DNA from: Pseudomonadota bacterium
Lineage (GTDB): Bacteria; Pseudomonadota; Gammaproteobacteria; JAKAQQ01
Length of the DNA stretch: 8,452 nucleotides
Direction of reading: 5' to 3'
Assembly (NCBI GenBank): GCA_021852325.1
Contig: JAJZNM010000093.1
Location: forward strand, 1 to 8,452
Part shown: positions 6,085 to 8,452 of the stretch, one piece after another
Layout of the letters: each line of letters starts with the position of its first letter
How positions within the stretch are numbered: position 1 is the stretch's first letter
Translations under genes and position numbers: made by a program
Notes under the pieces: model-generated
Database searches by the model: none
What the model was told of the DNA's origin: nothing
The model's input: only the letters and a program-made list of their open reading frames with translations

Positions 6085-6905
6085 AAGCCATCGCCAAACT
6101 CACCTGGAATTCCCTCAAGCTGTCGTGGCGGACGCCCATCGCGTTTTTTTTCGTGATTGTGTTTCCACTCGGATTCTTCTTCCTTTATGCCGGCATCTTC
6201 GCCCATGGGAACCCGCACGCGGTGGCCGCCCTGTTTGGCCCGGTGCTCACGCTCATGGCCCTGACCAACGGACTTTTCGGCAACGGGGCCACCACCGTCA
6301 TGATGCGGGAACGCGGGATGCTTCGTCCCTACCACCTGACTCCGCTCACGGCGCAACAGTGGATCCTCTCCAGGATGCTCTCGAACTATGTCGTGGCGCT
6401 CTTCGTGGGTGCCATCATGCTGGTCCTGGCGTGCGTCTTGTACCACATGCCGCTCACGACCTCGATCCTGGACCTCTGGGTTGTTTATACCATTGGCGGG
6501 CTTTCGATCGCGAGTGTCGGGATGGTGGTCGCGAGCGTCATGAACAACATGCAGGAATCCCAGATCGTTTTCCAGCTCCTGTTCATCGTGTTCCTGTTCT
6601 TTTCCGGGGCCTCGATCCAGTTCCAGAGCCTGCCAGTCTTCATCCAGGGCCTGGGGCGGTTCCTGCCGCCGACCCTCATGGTGTTGTCCTTCAATGCGCT
6701 CCTCCTCAAGGGCGCTTCACTCGCGAGCATCTGGCCGGAGCTTGCCGGGCTCGTCGTGACCGGCGTACTTTCGTTTGTGATCGGCAGTGTCCTTTTCCGC
6801 TGGGAAAAGGAAGACCGGGCATCGCGTCGGGACCGGCTCATCGCGCTTCTGGCCTTTATCCCCATGATCGTGATCGGGATCTGGCTGAACTGGATGCTTG
6901 GCTGA
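6081..6905 (+). CDS. ABC-2 type exporter, permease subunit
   Basis: Inner-membrane subunit of 274 residues that forms the transport path, presumably as a dimer, with the ATPase encoded just upstream. The ATG at 6081 overlaps the ATPase stop (ATGA), so translation is coupled. An amphipathic N-terminus is followed by hydrophobic segments at about 19-40, 47-68, 103-122, 132-153, 162-180 and 221-240. The cytoplasmic stretch MMRERGMLRPYHLTPLTAQQ (74-93) is the typical ABC-2 coupling region. A basic loop KEDRASRRDR (243-252) and a further hydrophobic segment (253-273) follow the usual last helix, so seven membrane passes are possible instead of six. No periplasmic adaptor or outer-membrane partner is nearby, so this looks like a simple two-gene exporter. 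It ends 12 bp before the convergent thiE stop. Family assignment is firm; substrate is not predictable. Confidence 0.92.
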   Translation: MKAIAKLTWNSLKLSWRTPIAFFFVIVFPLGFFFLYAGIFAHGNPHAVAALFGPVLTLMALTNGLFGNGATTVMMRERGMLRPYHLTPLTAQQWILSRMLSNYVVALFVGAIMLVLACVLYHMPLTTSILDLWVVYTIGGLSIASVGMVVASVMNNMQESQIVFQLLFIVFLFFSGASIQFQSLPVFIQGLGRFLPPTLMVLSFNALLLKGASLASIWPELAGLVVTGVLSFVIGSVLFRWEKEDRASRRDRLIALLAFIPMIVIGIWLNWMLG

Positions 6906-6917
6906 GCGCGTACGGCC

Positions 6918-7577
6918 TCATCCCCGCTCCGGCCGCGAGCCGCTCTCCGCATCCGGGTTGAAGGCGTGTGCGAAATCACGCATCGCCTGAACCGGGTTTG
7001 CGGCGTCCCAGACGCCGGAGATGACCGCGAGCCAGTCCGCACCCGCCTCGATCACCGGCCGGGCATTGTCCGGTCGGATCCCGCCGATGGCGCAGAGGGG
7101 GATGTCGATCGACTGCCGGGCTTCGCGGAGACACTCGAGCGGAAATCTTGCGGCCTGGGGCTTGGTGGGGGAGGCATACAGACTGCCAAAGGCAACGTAG
7201 TCTGCCCCCGCGCGCGCCGCGGCCCGTCCCCGTTCGGGATCAGCATAGGCCGAGACGCCGATGATCGCTTGATCACCGAGCCGCGCCCGAGCAGATCCGA
7301 CACCGGGATCCTCCCGGCCGAGGTGCACGCCATCGGCCCCGAGCGCCTGTGCGCGGGCCGGATCGTCGTTGACGATGAGGGGCACGCGGGTTTCCCGGCA
7401 GATCTCGAGGATCTGTTCCGCAAAGTCGCGGGATTCCGAATTCCACGGGCTCTTGTCGCGTAGCTGTACGAGTCCTGCCCCGGCACGGATGACGGCTTCG
7501 AGCTCGTTGATGAGCCATGAGCGCGAGCGGCCGCCCGGGTCGACGATGAGATAGATGCCCTGCCCGAGGGGTCTCAA
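6918..7577 (-). CDS. thiE: Thiamine-phosphate synthase
   Basis: Cytoplasmic TIM-barrel enzyme that couples HMP diphosphate with thiazole phosphate to give thiamine phosphate. The 219-residue product has the expected marks: YLIVD at 9-13, LVQLRDK at 36-42, Asn70-Asp71-Asp72 (NDD) and GVHLGRED at 83-90 for pyrimidine and Mg-diphosphate binding, GVSAY at 107-111, FGSLYASPTKP at 130-140 with the conserved Thr-Lys, IGGI at 164-167, and ISGVW at 186-190 for phosphate contact. The frame runs open far upstream through thiD (to 8177), but only the part from the TTG at 7577 resembles ThiE. That TTG overlaps the thiD stop as TTGA, a coupled start analogous to ATGA, so I chose it although it is not ATG. 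The operon thiD-thiE supplies both the substrate and the next step. The gene faces the ABC permease across 12 bp without a visible terminator. Confidence 0.94.
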   Translation of the reverse strand: MRPLGQGIYLIVDPGGRSRSWLINELEAVIRAGAGLVQLRDKSPWNSESRDFAEQILEICRETRVPLIVNDDPARAQALGADGVHLGREDPGVGSARARLGDQAIIGVSAYADPERGRAAARAGADYVAFGSLYASPTKPQAARFPLECLREARQSIDIPLCAIGGIRPDNARPVIEAGADWLAVISGVWDAANPVQAMRDFAHAFNPDAESGSRPERG

Positions 7578-8368
7578 GTGGAGATGCCACCCCGGAACGG
7601 GATCCGTCCACCCCGGCCGATGGCCCTGGCCTTGACCAGGGCGAGATGGGTCCACCGCAATCCCGCACGCACAGCCATCTTGACGGGATAGCCGCGTGCC
7701 AGGTAGCAGGCACAGGCGGAGGCAAGCGTGCAGCCACTGCCGTGAAAGGCAGCGGGCAGCCGGATATCGTTCCAGCGTTCGAGGCTGCCATCCGGCAGGT
7801 AGAGCGTCGATGTGACATAAGGCAGATGCGGATCCTGGTCGCCACCCGTGACCAGGATGGCGCCGGCTCCGAGCGACAAGAGTTCCCGTGCTGCCTCGTC
7901 GGCCGTGGAGGCGGCAGGGGCCAGTGCCGCGAGTTCGATACGGTTGGGCGTGAGGAGGTTCGTGACCGGCAGCAGCCGGCTGCGGACGATCTCCGCCCAG
8001 CCGTCCTGGGCCAACTGGAAACCCCCCGAGGCTTTCCAGACCGGATCCACTACAACCGGTACCGGAGTGGTGCCCGCGAGGAGTGTGGCGAGCCGCTCGC
8101 CGACCGCCGGGGAACCCCAGAGACCGACTTTGATGCTTGCCGGGTGGATATCCGCGACGACCTTTCTGAAGGCGCACTCGAGCCAGTCGGGGTCGACCGG
8201 TTCGACCCGTTCGGCATTCTCCGTATCCTGGATCGTGAGGGCGGTGACGAGGGTGAGCGGATGAACCCCGAGTGCGCTTGCGGTCTGGATGTCGGCCGTG
8301 AGCCCTGCCCCTCCACTCGGATCGTGACCGCCGATGAAAAGTGCTGTTTCGGGCGCGACTCGGGGCAT
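7574..8368 (-). CDS. thiD: Hydroxymethylpyrimidine/phosphomethylpyrimidine kinase
   Basis: Ribokinase-fold enzyme that phosphorylates HMP and HMP phosphate to HMP diphosphate, the pyrimidine substrate of ThiE. From the ATG at 8368 it has 264 residues: GGHDPSGGAGLTADI near 13-27, TALTIQDT, VDPVWKASGG at 107-116, TPNRIELAAL from 140, AILVTGGD, and the anion-hole and catalytic segment HGSGCTLAS with Cys213. SGHDPSGGAG-like, QDT and HGSGCTLAS forms, and the ending IGRGGRIPFRG, resemble the Pseudomonas ThiD branch rather than E. coli ThiD. Where many members have KGGH, this one has TGGD. The frame continues to a TTG at 8443 and passes an ATG at 8404, but those residues are unlike ThiD; 8368 has GAGAG (8376-8380) about eight bases upstream. 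Its TGA overlaps the thiE start. Confidence 0.93.
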   Translation of the reverse strand: MPRVAPETALFIGGHDPSGGAGLTADIQTASALGVHPLTLVTALTIQDTENAERVEPVDPDWLECAFRKVVADIHPASIKVGLWGSPAVGERLATLLAGTTPVPVVVDPVWKASGGFQLAQDGWAEIVRSRLLPVTNLLTPNRIELAALAPAASTADEAARELLSLGAGAILVTGGDQDPHLPYVTSTLYLPDGSLERWNDIRLPAAFHGSGCTLASACACYLARGYPVKMAVRAGLRWTHLALVKARAIGRGGRIPFRGGIST

Positions 8369-8407
8369 GGATAGGCTCTCGGCTGTATTTTGCCGCTCAA
8401 ACATGGG

Positions 8408-8436
8408 AAAATAAGCCAGATGTGCTGAGAGAGCAA
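8408..8436 (-). promoter_or_regulatory. Weak candidate promoter for thiD-thiE
   Basis: On the minus strand TTGCTC (8436-8431) is followed after 17 bp by TATTTT (8413-8408). Matches are three of six and four of six to the sigma-70 consensus, so this is weak. Transcription from it would start near 8401, about 30 nt before the thiD ATG at 8368 and downstream of the alternative ATG at 8404. The rest of 8369-8452 shows no minus-strand THI box. Confidence 0.25.
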
Positions 8437-8452
8437 GCCCCAACGAATGATC

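Noticed and set aside
6125..6961. 278-residue plus-strand open frame within the permease gene
   Set aside because: Out-of-frame shadow rich in R, H, P and G, without membrane segments; the permease frame has regular hydrophobic helices.
7578..8177. Continuous minus-strand frame joining thiE to 200 upstream residues, suggesting a fused protein
   Set aside because: The upstream part is an alternative frame of thiD with Arg/Gly/Pro-rich translation and no domain; thiD in its own frame has all kinase motifs, and the TTGA junction gives a natural thiE start.
8369..8443. 25-residue N-terminal extension of thiD with a hydrophobic start
   Set aside because: It begins with TTG, is not expected for a cytoplasmic kinase, and the ATG at 8368 gives a normal N-terminus with a fitting purine-rich site upstream.

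Overview
The window looks like ordinary chromosomal core DNA from a GC-rich, Gram-negative proteobacterium, most likely gammaproteobacterial or Acidithiobacillia-like. The reasons are a muropeptide-recycling ligase of the Mpl type, a C5-pathway HemL, and a thiD-thiE-hemL gene neighbourhood of the kind I recall from Pseudomonas, with a ThiD that resembles the Pseudomonas version. This placement is inferred from gene content and protein motifs; no rRNA or other taxonomic marker is present.

Layout. Positions 1-743 (+) hold the 3' part of mpl, cut by the left edge. It overlaps by one base with a CtaG-type cytochrome oxidase assembly protein (743-1666, +). A 98-bp convergent gap with two inverted repeats follows. 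On the minus strand come a three-part membrane protein, DedA/VTT plus PAP2-like plus LssY C-terminal domain (1765-3750), and, two bases upstream of it in transcription order, hemL (3753-5033). A short divergent region with a palindrome and a candidate promoter separates hemL from a two-gene ABC-2 exporter on the plus strand (ATPase 5131-6084, permease 6081-6905, ATGA overlap). Only 12 bp further on, the minus-strand thiD-thiE pair ends (thiE 6918-7577, thiD 7574-8368). The last 84 bp are the thiD upstream region.

How the genes fit together. thiD and thiE form a translationally coupled thiamine operon: HMP phosphorylation, then condensation with the thiazole phosphate. hemL makes 5-aminolevulinate for haem, and CtaG serves assembly of haem-copper oxidase, so haem supply and respiration both appear, though in separate transcripts. 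Mpl reuses cell-wall peptides. The DedA-PAP2-LssY protein probably acts on membrane lipid or lipid carriers, but its PAP2 core lacks the catalytic motifs. The ABC pair appears inserted, in reverse orientation, into what is usually a collinear thiD-thiE-hemL cluster; its substrate cannot be told from sequence.

I did not find a mobile element, CRISPR array, tRNA or rRNA, or a convincing new multi-gene system. The most interesting signals are inside the DedA-LssY gene: a PAP2 domain that seems to have lost its catalytic residues, and a 14-bp tandem repeat at the domain junction whose contraction would shift the frame.
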